Program-made: the position numbers and the translations under genes
Part shown: positions 17,671 to 25,050 of the stretch, in pieces
How the letters are laid out: every line of letters starts with the position of its first letter
Position numbering within the stretch: the first letter of the stretch is position 1
Notes under the pieces: model-generated
Told to the model about the DNA's origin: nothing
Database searches by the model: none
Seen by the model: only the letters and a program-made list of their open reading frames with translations
NCBI RefSeq assembly: GCF_015291725.1
Contig: NZ_CP030038.1
Location: 1,849,001 to 1,913,000, forward strand
Reading direction: 5' to 3'
Origin: Bradyrhizobium sp. CCBAU 51765
Lineage (GTDB): Bacteria; Pseudomonadota; Alphaproteobacteria; Rhizobiales; Xanthobacteraceae
DNA length: 64,000 bases

Positions 17671-19185
17671 TCAGAGCGAAGCCGCGCTCTGGACCTGTTC
17701 CACCGGCAAGTCATCGGCGTTGGGATCACCCGGCGCCGTCGCCCAAGCGAGCTCCACCAGGGTCACGATCCGGCGTCCGCCGCCGTCGAGCTGGCAGACG
17801 ATCAGGCCCTGCTCCTCCATGTAGCCGAGCAGCCGCTGCGCGCGGCGTAGCGAATGCGAGCCGTAGGCGCGGGCGATCGCAGCATCGCCGGGACAAGGCC
17901 AGCCTTCCTTGGCCGCGCGCGCGATCATCATGAACACGCCCTGCATGTCGTCGGGCAGGATCGAGGCGCGCAGCGCGACGTCCTGCCAGGCGTCGTCTTC
18001 AGTGAGATCCGTGCCGAGCCCGGCGCGCGCATGCGTCAGCATGCGGCGGAATTCGTTGAGGTCCGGCACCGCCGCGCCGAGGCCCTCGATGCGGCAGCGG
18101 ACCACGAACTCCTGATAGAGCACGCCGATGGCGCGGAAGCCGGCATCGGGCTCCGCCAGCACGGCGCGCAAGGTGCGGGCGACGCGTTCGCGCCGCTCGG
18201 CGAGTTCCTCTGCGCTCACCGGCACCTCGGCCACCTCGGGCCGGATCTCCGGCGCGGCGGCCGCCTTCGCTGCGCGAAGCTGCTCCAGCAGATCCGGCGC
18301 AGGCCGGCGCTGCGGCCGGCTGGCATCGGGCAGTGGTGCTGCCAGGATCACCGCGCGCGCATCTTCCAGCATCGCCTCCGGCAGCGGCATCAGCCGCGGC
18401 GTCGAATTTCGCGGACTTGTGTCGGTCGGGCCGATGTTCAGGCGCAGCGGACGGCGCGACAGCGCAGGTCCCAGCGCCATGAACTGTCCGCGCTCGAGAT
18501 CGCGAAAGGCTTCAGCCTGCCGCCGCTCCATGCCGAGCAGATCGGCGGCGCGCGCCATGTCGATGTCGAGGAAGGTCCGTCCCATCAGAAAGTTGGAGGC
18601 TTCCGCCGCGACGTTCTTGGCGAGCTTCGCCAGCCGCTGGGTCGCGATGATGCCGGCGAGCCCGCGCTTGCGGCCGCGGCACATCAGATTGGTCATGGCG
18701 CCGAGCGACAGTTTTCGCGCCTCGTCGGAGACTTCGCCGGCAACGGCCGGCGCGAACAGCTGCGCCTCGTCGACCACCACCAACATCGGATACCAATGGT
18801 CGCGGTCGACGTCGAACAGGCCGCCGAGGAAGGCTGCGGCGCGCCGCATCTGGTTCTCGGCGTCGAGCCCTTCGAGATTGAGCACGGTGGAGACGCGATG
18901 CAGCCGGGCACGCTCGCCCGCGACCTGAAGGCCGCGCTCGGTATGGTCCTCGGCCTCGATCACGAGATGGCCGAAGCGCTCGGCCAGCGTCACGAAGTCG
19001 CCCTCGGGATCGATGATGGCCTGCTGCACCCACGGCGCGCTCTGCTCCAGGAGCCGCCGCAGCAGGTGCGATTTGCCGGAGCCCGAATTGCCCTGCACCA
19101 GGAGGCGGGTCGCCAGCAGTTCCTCGAGGTCCATGGCGGCCGCGGCGCCTGCCGTGGTCTGCCCCATCTCGATCGCAACCGTCAT
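17671..19185 (-). CDS. HerA/FtsK-like P-loop ATPase (DUF87/DUF853 type)
   Basis: 504-residue ATPase of the HerA family. Walker A GNSGSGKS is at residues 32-39, Walker B LVVVDE at 135-140 followed by AQLF, and 'GIIATQRLAKLAKN' is the sensor-like motif of HerA proteins. The C-terminal third (about 310-500) contains two small helical regions, including a possible winged helix near 'GDAAIARAYGSHSLRRAQRLLGYMEEQGLI'. HerA relatives translocate DNA in end resection or phage-defence systems, but no nuclease partner (NurA, SIR2, nucleotidyltransferase) is adjacent, so the role is undetermined. The monocistronic setting is consistent with a conserved housekeeping-type gene of Rhizobiales. Confidence 0.85.
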   Translation of the reverse strand: MTVAIEMGQTTAGAAAAMDLEELLATRLLVQGNSGSGKSHLLRRLLEQSAPWVQQAIIDPEGDFVTLAERFGHLVIEAEDHTERGLQVAGERARLHRVSTVLNLEGLDAENQMRRAAAFLGGLFDVDRDHWYPMLVVVDEAQLFAPAVAGEVSDEARKLSLGAMTNLMCRGRKRGLAGIIATQRLAKLAKNVAAEASNFLMGRTFLDIDMARAADLLGMERRQAEAFRDLERGQFMALGPALSRRPLRLNIGPTDTSPRNSTPRLMPLPEAMLEDARAVILAAPLPDASRPQRRPAPDLLEQLRAAKAAAAPEIRPEVAEVPVSAEELAERRERVARTLRAVLAEPDAGFRAIGVLYQEFVVRCRIEGLGAAVPDLNEFRRMLTHARAGLGTDLTEDDAWQDVALRASILPDDMQGVFMMIARAAKEGWPCPGDAAIARAYGSHSLRRAQRLLGYMEEQGLIVCQLDGGGRRIVTLVELAWATAPGDPNADDLPVEQVQSAASL

Positions 19186-19290
19186 GTCCCCGACTCAAGT
19201 CCCCATCATTCGCGGACAGGGGCTTATCAATCCCGTCGCGGCGCGTCGAGCGGCGCTGGGCGAATCAAGCCGCGTTGCCCACGACGGGGT

Positions 19291-20109
19291 TCAGGCGTGC
19301 CCGGATAGCCGTAGAAGCGCGGGCCGATAGGGGACGTGCGGATCATCGTCCTCGGTCTCGGGGATCGCGCAGGAGCCGAATTCCTGCCTGATCCGCTCGA
19401 TCTCGGCGATTCGCTCGTGCAGCCGCTGCAAATGCTCCGGCGATGTCGCCTTCCAGAATCGGAATGTGTCGGCCGTGAGCGGCAGGAAGGCGGTGCCGAA
19501 CGGCGTCGGATCGGGAACGATAGTGCGTCCAAGCAGCAGGAATCGCTCGGTGGCGGAGACGACGAGGGTGGCATAGCCGCGGTTTCCGATCCGCCTGATG
19601 CCATTCAGCGACCATTCGGCGAGCTTGCTGAAATATGGCTCCCCGCGCCAGCGATCCGGGCAGCCGTCGTCGACGGTGACATTGACGGCGTCCTGGCTGA
19701 AATGCACGACGAGGCCGGCCGTCTCGGGAAACCAGTCGTCGTCGAGATGGCCTTGCAGCCAGGCGCACGCGAATGAGCGGCACATTTGCGGGCGGCGGTC
19801 ATAGATCGTGCACCCCGTGCCCGTTTGCCAATGCCGGCACAGCTGGTTCACCGGCTTGTCGACCGCGGCCACTTCGAGGATATCGCAGCAGGCGTTGCAC
19901 GATCCGCATTGCCGGGCCGGCCGGGTCGTCTTCGGCAGGCCGGTCGCGCGAAAGCCCCGTCCGTCGCGGACCAGCAGCTTCTGCTTCTCCAGCGTATTCA
20001 ACGCGCGTTCGATCTTGAGACGGGATAGTCCGGTGGCGTCGATCACGCCCTTCATCGTCGTCGCGCCCGCCTCCACTGCGCGGACGACGCTCAGCATCGC
20101 CTGATCCAT
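19291..20109 (-). CDS. Winged-helix plus YkgJ-type cysteine-cluster protein
   Basis: 272 residues in two parts. Residues 1-58 look like a winged helix ('TTMKGVIDATGLSRLKIERALNTLEKQKLLVRDGRGF'). Residues 66-120 form a YkgJ-type metal-binding cluster: Cys68-x2-Cys71-x2-Cys74-Cys75, then Cys91, Cys100, Cys110 and Cys115, eight cysteines that could bind Zn or an Fe-S cluster. The remaining C-terminal region is unrecognised. Known YkgJ proteins lack an agreed function; joined to a DNA-binding-like domain this one could be a metal- or redox-responsive regulator (inference). It stands alone, 105 bases from the HerA-like gene. Confidence 0.75.
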   Translation of the reverse strand: MDQAMLSVVRAVEAGATTMKGVIDATGLSRLKIERALNTLEKQKLLVRDGRGFRATGLPKTTRPARQCGSCNACCDILEVAAVDKPVNQLCRHWQTGTGCTIYDRRPQMCRSFACAWLQGHLDDDWFPETAGLVVHFSQDAVNVTVDDGCPDRWRGEPYFSKLAEWSLNGIRRIGNRGYATLVVSATERFLLLGRTIVPDPTPFGTAFLPLTADTFRFWKATSPEHLQRLHERIAEIERIRQEFGSCAIPETEDDDPHVPYRPALLRLSGHA

Positions 20110-20177
20110 TCTTGTTGTTCTTGTCTGGCTATCTCAGCAGTGCATAGCGATCGCGCCGGAACAAGCGGACCGGCTAA

Positions 20178-20194
20178 CAGGTTACGAAAACCTG
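20178..20194. promoter_or_regulatory. Dyad CAGGTT-N5-AACCTG, possible operator
   Basis: Perfect 6-bp inverted repeat with a 5-base spacer in the divergent spacer, about 69 bases upstream of the YkgJ-type start. It has the size of an operator for a dimeric helix-turn-helix repressor, but no partner can be named. Confidence 0.3.
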
Positions 20195-20294
20195 ACTTAG
20201 AAACGTATCTTGCTCATCTCCCCGTGGCAGGGCAAGACGCCGTCCCCGTCCTGCGCGCATGCAACGTCTGCGCGAATGAAGGACCTGCACGTGT

Positions 20295-20325
20295 GCGAGC
20301 TGATTTCACCTGGAAATCGGCTCGC
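20295..20325. repeat. 13-bp hairpin
   Basis: Arms GCGAGCTGATTTC (20295-20307) and GAAATCGGCTCGC (20313-20325) pair over 13 positions with one G-T wobble and a 5-base loop. It is followed by only three Ts, so it is a weak terminator candidate for a short + strand transcript or a structured element of unknown role. Confidence 0.5.
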
Positions 20326-20568
20326 TTTGCCCGCGAAGCGCCGGGCATGGCGACAGGCATGCGGTCGTCTCACGCAGTCGTGATATCAGCGATCCGCGCG
20401 CGGGGCGTGTGGACGATGAGGCGCAAGGATTGTCGTTGAGTTTGTGCCACACCGGGAACGGTGTCGCGCGGAAAGCTGGGTGAGCGGCAATGCAAAGAGG
20501 CGATTCCACGCCCGGCACGGAATGACGCAGATCAATATCCGTGAGCCCGAGGCCTGCTATTCGGCCGT

Positions 20569-21153
20569 ATGACTTTTCTGACCTTCTTTGCGGCGGGCTA
20601 TTTCCTGCTGGCGGTGCCGGGGCCGACCAACACTTTGCTCGCGACATCAGGCGCGGGGGCTGGCATCTCGCGCTCCCTTCATCTGCTCGCGGCGGAGCTG
20701 TGCGGCTATCTGCTGGCGATCACAGTGCTGCGGCTGGCGCTTGGTCCCGTCATCAGCGACGTCCCGATTGCGGCGGTCGTGCTCCGCGTCGCCGTGACCG
20801 TCTACATCCTGTGCCTCGCCGTCATGCTCTGGCGCGTCAACACGCGCGAGCTGCGCGAGGGGGCTGCGGTGACGTTCGGCCAAGTGCTGCTGACGACCCT
20901 GTTGAACCCGAAAGCGCTTGTCTTCGCGTTCCTGCTCCTGCCCCTGGGGGCCGGGCCGCTTGAACTATTGCCCTTGCTCGGCGCGATCGCGCTTCAGATC
21001 GTCACTGCCGGAGCCGGGTGGATCATTCTGGGCGCAACGCTCGGCCGCGGCGCCCGCCGCCTCGGGCATCCCGACCTGATCGCGCGCAGCGGCGCGGTCA
21101 CGCTGGTCGCCGTCACCGGCATGATCTGGCTTCAATCGTTCCTGATCGCCTGA
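20569..21153 (+). CDS. LysE/RhtB-family amino-acid exporter
   Basis: 194-residue integral membrane protein with the LysE-superfamily N-terminus 'FFAAGYFLLAVPGPTNTLL', where PGP-[TN] after TM1 is the hallmark, and 'LLTTLLNPKALVFAFLLLP', the second conserved element ('NPKA'). Five or six hydrophobic helices fill the rest. Family members export amino acids or homoserine lactone-like compounds by proton exchange; the substrate is not evident. The gene is convergent with a ketopantoate-reductase-like gene, whose stop is 25 bases away. The length is slightly short compared with the usual 200-210 residues but no truncation is visible. Confidence 0.88.
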   Translation: MTFLTFFAAGYFLLAVPGPTNTLLATSGAGAGISRSLHLLAAELCGYLLAITVLRLALGPVISDVPIAAVVLRVAVTVYILCLAVMLWRVNTRELREGAAVTFGQVLLTTLLNPKALVFAFLLLPLGAGPLELLPLLGAIALQIVTAGAGWIILGATLGRGARRLGHPDLIARSGAVTLVAVTGMIWLQSFLIA

Positions 21154-21178
21154 GCGCCGACGTCGCTGAAACGGCGCG

Positions 21179-22243
21179 CTATTGCGCGCCCGATCCACCC
21201 TGCACGATCTTCTCGTTCAGCTTCTGGTCCACGGTGTCGACGGTGCGGTCGATCTCGGCGTTCGGGACGCCGAGCTGATGCGAGATCAGTTTCACCAGGA
21301 GGTCGACGCGCTCGATGAAGGGCGCGCCGCTCGCGACCGCGCGCGCGGCCGAGGACGGCTTGAGCAGGCTCTCGGCAGCCTTCGCATATTTCGCGAACGG
21401 CACCTGGTCCTGCGGGTCGGCGCCGAGCCGGCGGGCGATCGCATCGACATGGTCGTAGATCGTCTGCGAGCGCTTGAGATCGCCGTGCACGGCATCGCGG
21501 ATCGACTGCGGCTCGCTGGGCGTGATGCAGCGGTAATTGCCGGTCAGCAGCATCGACCATTTCGCCAGCGGCACGAACAGCGAGTCGAACACTTTCAGCT
21601 TCACCGGCACGTCGTGGCCGTCGAGCGTCACGGCGTCGATGTCGGCCTCGAGCTCGCGCAGCAGCTTGTTGTGCTTCTCGTCGGCAAAGACCGAGGCCTT
21701 GAAGTTGGTGGGCAGGCCGACATGAAGCACGTTGGCGGCTTCTTCCGGCGGGCGAAATGCCTGCGGATCGGGCGAGCACAGCGTCACCAGCCCCGGCTCG
21801 AACCGCTCCCACACCTGCGCATTGGTGTAGGCCTCTTCGAGGTCCATGTCGGCGAGTGCCGGAATCCGCTTCAGATAGGGCAGCGGCGGCATGTTCATGA
21901 TCGACAGGCACGGCAGCTTCGCCGCGGCGATCTTGACCATGAGAACGCGCACCGTGTGGTTGGTGTATTGCGGCTCCTGCATCGCAAGGCCGACCAGATC
22001 GTAACGGGAAAGGTCGACATTGGCCGGCGTGACCGCATCGAGCTTGCCGGGCAGGTCGCGCGAGAAGATCGCACGGTGCACCGCCTCGTCGCGCAGCTTG
22101 ATACGCACCTCGGTACCGTCGCGGTTGATCAGCTCCGCGGTCTTGGCGCGGCAGACCAGGGTTACGTCATGCCCTGCCATCAGCAGCTTCGTGCCCAGCA
22201 GGGAGCCGTAAGAAGCCCCAAGAATCAATATGTTGCGCGCCAT
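21179..22243 (-). CDS. Ketopantoate reductase-like NAD(P)-binding protein
   Basis: 354-residue protein whose N-terminus 'NILILGASYGSLLGTKLLMAGHDVTLVCR' is the Rossmann element of the ApbA/PanE family, although the usual GAGAIG loop is changed to GASYG. The middle has 'YDLVGLAMQEPQY', equivalent to the second NAD-binding stretch, and the C-terminal half is helical. The ATG with an AAGGGACGGAG ribosome site was chosen; the longer frame reads into the leader. Known PanE reduces ketopantoate with NADPH in pantothenate synthesis, but many family members act on other 2-oxo acids, and the altered glycine loop makes the assignment to PanE itself unsure. Confidence 0.75.
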   Translation of the reverse strand: MARNILILGASYGSLLGTKLLMAGHDVTLVCRAKTAELINRDGTEVRIKLRDEAVHRAIFSRDLPGKLDAVTPANVDLSRYDLVGLAMQEPQYTNHTVRVLMVKIAAAKLPCLSIMNMPPLPYLKRIPALADMDLEEAYTNAQVWERFEPGLVTLCSPDPQAFRPPEEAANVLHVGLPTNFKASVFADEKHNKLLRELEADIDAVTLDGHDVPVKLKVFDSLFVPLAKWSMLLTGNYRCITPSEPQSIRDAVHGDLKRSQTIYDHVDAIARRLGADPQDQVPFAKYAKAAESLLKPSSAARAVASGAPFIERVDLLVKLISHQLGVPNAEIDRTVDTVDQKLNEKIVQGGSGAQ

Positions 22244-22888
22244 GCTCCGTCCCTTTGAATGTGTACTGTTTTCAGCCCCTGCCCGTTCTCCGCGGGCGAG
22301 TTGGCGGCATGTAAGGCGAACTGCGGGAAGTTGGCAACTGGGATAATGCATACAAGGAGGCGCAGCTGCCTCGGAGCTGAGGCTCGGACCTTGTTCTTTC
22401 GAGGCGATTGAGCTTCCCGAATTGGGTTGGCGTTTCGGCTATTCCCCCCTCGTGGGCGCAACCGTCGTCGTCACACGCCCTTCGCGAGAGGCTGTCACAA
22501 TGGAAGATCTTGGCCTCTCTCCTGCAGGCTTGGCACACGATGGTAATGCGCTGCACCCTTCACCACATCGTGCTTTCACAATCGAAGCTTACACAGGCAT
22601 GACTCTTGTGCTGGCACGAGTGGTTTTGACTCGCCGGTCGCAACAAGAAACGACAAAGCCCGCTGCGTAAACCTCGCAGGTTGCGCGGCGCTAGACTGTG
22701 TATCAGCAACGGAGCTGGGGACGTGATGTTTGGGGTGAGCCGGCCGGGACCTTGTGCCCAAGCCTGCTCGTTTGGAATGCAGACCGCTTCACGCAGCAGC
22801 TTTGCTGCACGGCGCCGCGCGGAGCGGGACGCCGGCAAGTCTGGAGGCAAGTCCGGGCGATCGTTGGCGGCGTCGTTCGGGGGCTGAC
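22244..22888. other. Divergent spacer without a supported gene
   Basis: 645 bases between the reductase start and the hydrolase-fold start. Several short frames exist on both strands (for example 22422-22670 and 22272-22556), but none has a ribosome site together with recognisable sequence. The region must contain both promoters; I could not assign them. Confidence 0.5.
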
Positions 22889-23977
22889 ATGCAAGGTGAA
22901 ACTTCGACTCATCGTTCGTGCGATGGCGCCGGACGAGGTCTCGCACACTTGCGGGATCAAGCTTTCCATTTCTTCGAAAGCCTGTCCGTCGCGGAGCTTG
23001 CGCGCGAGTCGCACCGGCATTTGTGGATCTCGGACTGGTTGAGGGTCGCCAACGACTACCGGACATTGGCCCAATCTGCGCGCGAAACGCGTTCGGCTCA
23101 GATTGCCGGGGAGGCGTGGCTGTGCTCGTTGACGGCCCTCGAAGTCGTCAGGAGTCTGTGTCGTCCGGGAGATGTCGAGAGTGCCGACCTCGCGGACGAG
23201 GTCGGCACCGGGCTGAGAGGCCTGGAGACAGAGGCTGGTCTGTCGATCGAGCGCGTCAAGATCGACTGCTTCGATCAAGGCGCGCTGGCTGGCTTTTTTC
23301 TGCCAGCGCTTCGTTACAGCTCTGCCGCGCCGGCGGTGATCTGCGTCAGCGACGACGATGCCACTCTGGGTTCGATGATAAGCAGGCTGTTGCCCGCCTC
23401 GCTTTGCGGGACCATGTCGCTACTGCTTGTCGATTCCAGCAATTCGACTGTTCATCGCTCCTTCAAGCAGGAGCACAGGCTTCAGTTCTGGTTGGACTAT
23501 CTGGAATCCCGCCCCGATGTCGACCCGCGGCGGATCGGTATCTACGGCGAAGAGGCCGGCGCCGCTCATGCCTCCCGCCTTGCGCTCTCGGATCGCAGGA
23601 TCGCGGCTGCCGTGTGTGACGGCGGGCTTGTGAGGCCGGTCATGTGTCAGGCGTCACTTCGCTGGATGACCGGCTTCGGGAAGGCCGTCCCTGACGAGGT
23701 ATCAAGAGAGGCAATGCTTCCGCCGCGCCGAGTCCCGTGCCCGCTGCTCATGGTCGTCGGGAGCCGCTCCATGGTATGGGAGCAGGATGCTCTCGAGCTG
23801 CAAGCCGACTACCGGCGGATTGGAGCCGATTGCTCGGTCGTCGTGCCCAACAACGTCCCGCACCCGCTCGGCGAGGTCGAGAATTTCGTCGCCGTTGACG
23901 ACTTCATTGTCGAGTGGCTCGCCAGCAAGCTCGGAACTGCCCGCAAGCTCGACCCGGTGACCCACCTCTACCTCTAG
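22889..23977 (+). CDS. Alpha/beta-hydrolase-fold protein with altered active site
   Basis: 362 residues resembling the FrsA/acyl-hydrolase branch of the alpha/beta-hydrolase fold: a helical N-terminal cap (about 1-120), a core beginning 'GALAGFFLPA', and 'PRRIGIYGEEAGAAHASRLAL', which is where the nucleophile elbow G-x-S-x-G should be. Here the elbow reads Gly220-Glu-Glu222-Ala-Gly224, so Glu takes the Ser position. A His in the right place remains (His325, 'VPHPLGE'); the acid residue after 'LLMVVGS' is not obvious. It may be a non-catalytic member. The ATG was picked as the first that is followed by family-like sequence; a longer frame starts at 22754. Confidence 0.7.
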   Translation: MQGETSTHRSCDGAGRGLAHLRDQAFHFFESLSVAELARESHRHLWISDWLRVANDYRTLAQSARETRSAQIAGEAWLCSLTALEVVRSLCRPGDVESADLADEVGTGLRGLETEAGLSIERVKIDCFDQGALAGFFLPALRYSSAAPAVICVSDDDATLGSMISRLLPASLCGTMSLLLVDSSNSTVHRSFKQEHRLQFWLDYLESRPDVDPRRIGIYGEEAGAAHASRLALSDRRIAAAVCDGGLVRPVMCQASLRWMTGFGKAVPDEVSREAMLPPRRVPCPLLMVVGSRSMVWEQDALELQADYRRIGADCSVVVPNNVPHPLGEVENFVAVDDFIVEWLASKLGTARKLDPVTHLYL

Positions 23978-24056
23978 CCTGGTCCGGCGGCATTGCAGGC
24001 CCCCGCGGCGCGACGACGGCAGCGTCCGGCTCGCATTCTGGGCCGGCATCGGCCGA

Positions 24057-24536
24057 TCAGGACGCGTCGATAGCCAGCAATCGCGCAGCCAGCCGGGCAT
24101 TCTTGGCGATCATTGCGAGCGAAGCGTTCAATTCAGCCAGGGTCTTTTCGTCCAAATCGTTGAACATCGTCGAATTCAGGGCGAGCTTTCGCTTCGATAA
24201 TTTCTCGATCTCGGTCGTCGCCTTCGCCGTGAGCGACATCAGGACGAAGCGGGCATCGTCCGCCGCCGGTCGTCGTGACAGAAAGCCGCCTTTTTCGAGG
24301 GTCTTGGTCTGGTTGGTCACGAAAGCCGGGTGGACCCGCAGCTTGTTGGCGATGTCGATCCCGGCGACGCCGCGCCCCTCGTCCAGTTCGGTGATCGCCA
24401 TCAGGATCAGCCATTGCGGCTGGGTAATGCCCAGCAGTCCGGCCCAGCTGGTGTGAATGTTCTCCAGCTGCGAGTGAATTTCGACGACGTTCCAGACGAA
24501 GTCCATGATCGCCCTGTCGAGTTTCTTCTCGATCAT
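24057..24536 (-). CDS. MarR family transcriptional regulator
   Basis: 159-residue regulator with the MarR arrangement: an N-terminal dimerisation helix, 'LLGITQPQWLILMAI', a winged helix including 'GIDIANKLRVHPAFVTNQTKTLEKGGFLSRRPAADDARFVLMSLT' (residues about 60-105, with the DxR wing turn), and a C-terminal dimer helix. Such proteins repress efflux, degradation or stress genes and respond to phenolics or oxidants. It is convergent with the hydrolase-fold gene (79 bases between stops) and faces away from the porin, so its targets are not evident from position. Confidence 0.9.
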   Translation of the reverse strand: MIEKKLDRAIMDFVWNVVEIHSQLENIHTSWAGLLGITQPQWLILMAITELDEGRGVAGIDIANKLRVHPAFVTNQTKTLEKGGFLSRRPAADDARFVLMSLTAKATTEIEKLSKRKLALNSTMFNDLDEKTLAELNASLAMIAKNARLAARLLAIDAS

Positions 24537-24752
24537 CCAGCTGTCCCATTCTTATGCCCTAGAGCAGTGTTTTAGCCGGATATTGCGGAGCCGTCTTGGA
24601 CTTCGCGTAAAGATGGAACGGTAGACACCGCATCGCAAAAACCAAATTCGACGCTTCGATGCTTGTAAAAAACAATTAATTAGATTACGTCTCCTCACAC
24701 TCAGAATTTGCTGCTCTTGACCGTTGCGACAGGCAGCGATGTGAGACCTCCA

Positions 24753-24791
24753 AGAAAGCCCCCGGGATGCCCCCTGGGGGCTTTTTCTTTT
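24753..24791 (+). terminator. Orphan Rho-independent terminator
   Basis: Arms AAAGCCCCC (24755-24763) and GGGGGCTTT (24776-24784), extended inside by GG/CC pairs, followed by TTCTTTT. It has the T-run on the + strand, but the nearest upstream gene on that strand ended almost 800 bases earlier and a minus-strand gene intervenes. It therefore probably ends a small RNA starting in the AT-rich stretch upstream. Confidence 0.75.
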
Positions 24792-24908
24792 GTTTAAAGC
24801 CACTTATTGCATGTGTTGGGGTCGCCTGTTGCGCTCGGGCAACACCCCCAGTCGAAGTTTCAATTCACCGGATCAACAAATTGAGGCAATGAATTTTATA
24901 AACTATAC

Positions 24909-24938
24909 GTGAGGTACGACGGAGGGGGGGCACCTCAC
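24909..24938 (+). promoter_or_regulatory. Inverted repeat in porin upstream region
   Basis: GTGAGGT (24909-24915) and ACCTCAC (24932-24938) form a 7-bp stem around a G-rich loop with a run of seven Gs. It may be an RNA hairpin in the porin leader or a protein site in the promoter; nothing in the sequence decides between them. Confidence 0.4.
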
Positions 24939-25003
24939 TGTCGTTTCAGTCCGGACCTTCAGTGCGGATCTGAATTGAACGGAAATTAAAGAGGGTTAAG
25001 CGG

Positions 25004-25043
25004 CCTCCACCGAGGAGCCGAGCCCCCTGAACCGACGTGGAGG
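25004..25043 (+). promoter_or_regulatory. Porin leader hairpin covering the ribosome-binding site
   Basis: CCTCCAC (25004-25010) is fully complementary to GTGGAGG (25037-25043), which contains the Shine-Dalgarno GGAGG located seven bases before the porin ATG. If it forms, the stem hides the ribosome site, as expected for translational control by a small RNA, protein or temperature. Confidence 0.5.
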
Positions 25044-25050
25044 TTTACCA

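Larger units (their letters stand above)
20110..20568. other. Intergenic region with dyads, no supported gene
   Basis: 459 bases between the divergent YkgJ-type gene and the LysE-type exporter. Short open frames on both strands (for example 20140-20439) show no recognisable protein features. The region holds a CAGGTT-N5-AACCTG dyad at 20178-20194 and a strong hairpin at 20295-20325, listed separately. Confidence 0.5.
24537..25050. promoter_or_regulatory. Long leader/promoter region upstream of the porin
   Basis: 514 bases, noticeably richer in A and T between about 24590 and 24720 than the surroundings. It contains an orphan Rho-independent terminator (24753-24791), a GTGAGGT...ACCTCAC inverted repeat (24909-24938) and a second inverted repeat covering the porin ribosome site (25004-25043). 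An 83-codon frame on the minus strand (24552-24803) reads through the terminator hairpin and is not credible. Confidence 0.6.

Noticed and set aside
17671..19185. HerA-like ATPase as part of a phage-defence system
   Set aside because: No nuclease, SIR2 or other defence partner is adjacent; neighbours are a metal permease and a YkgJ-type gene.
20140..20439. 99-codon plus-strand frame before the LysE-type exporter
   Set aside because: No ribosome site, no similarity, and it contains the hairpin at 20295-20325.
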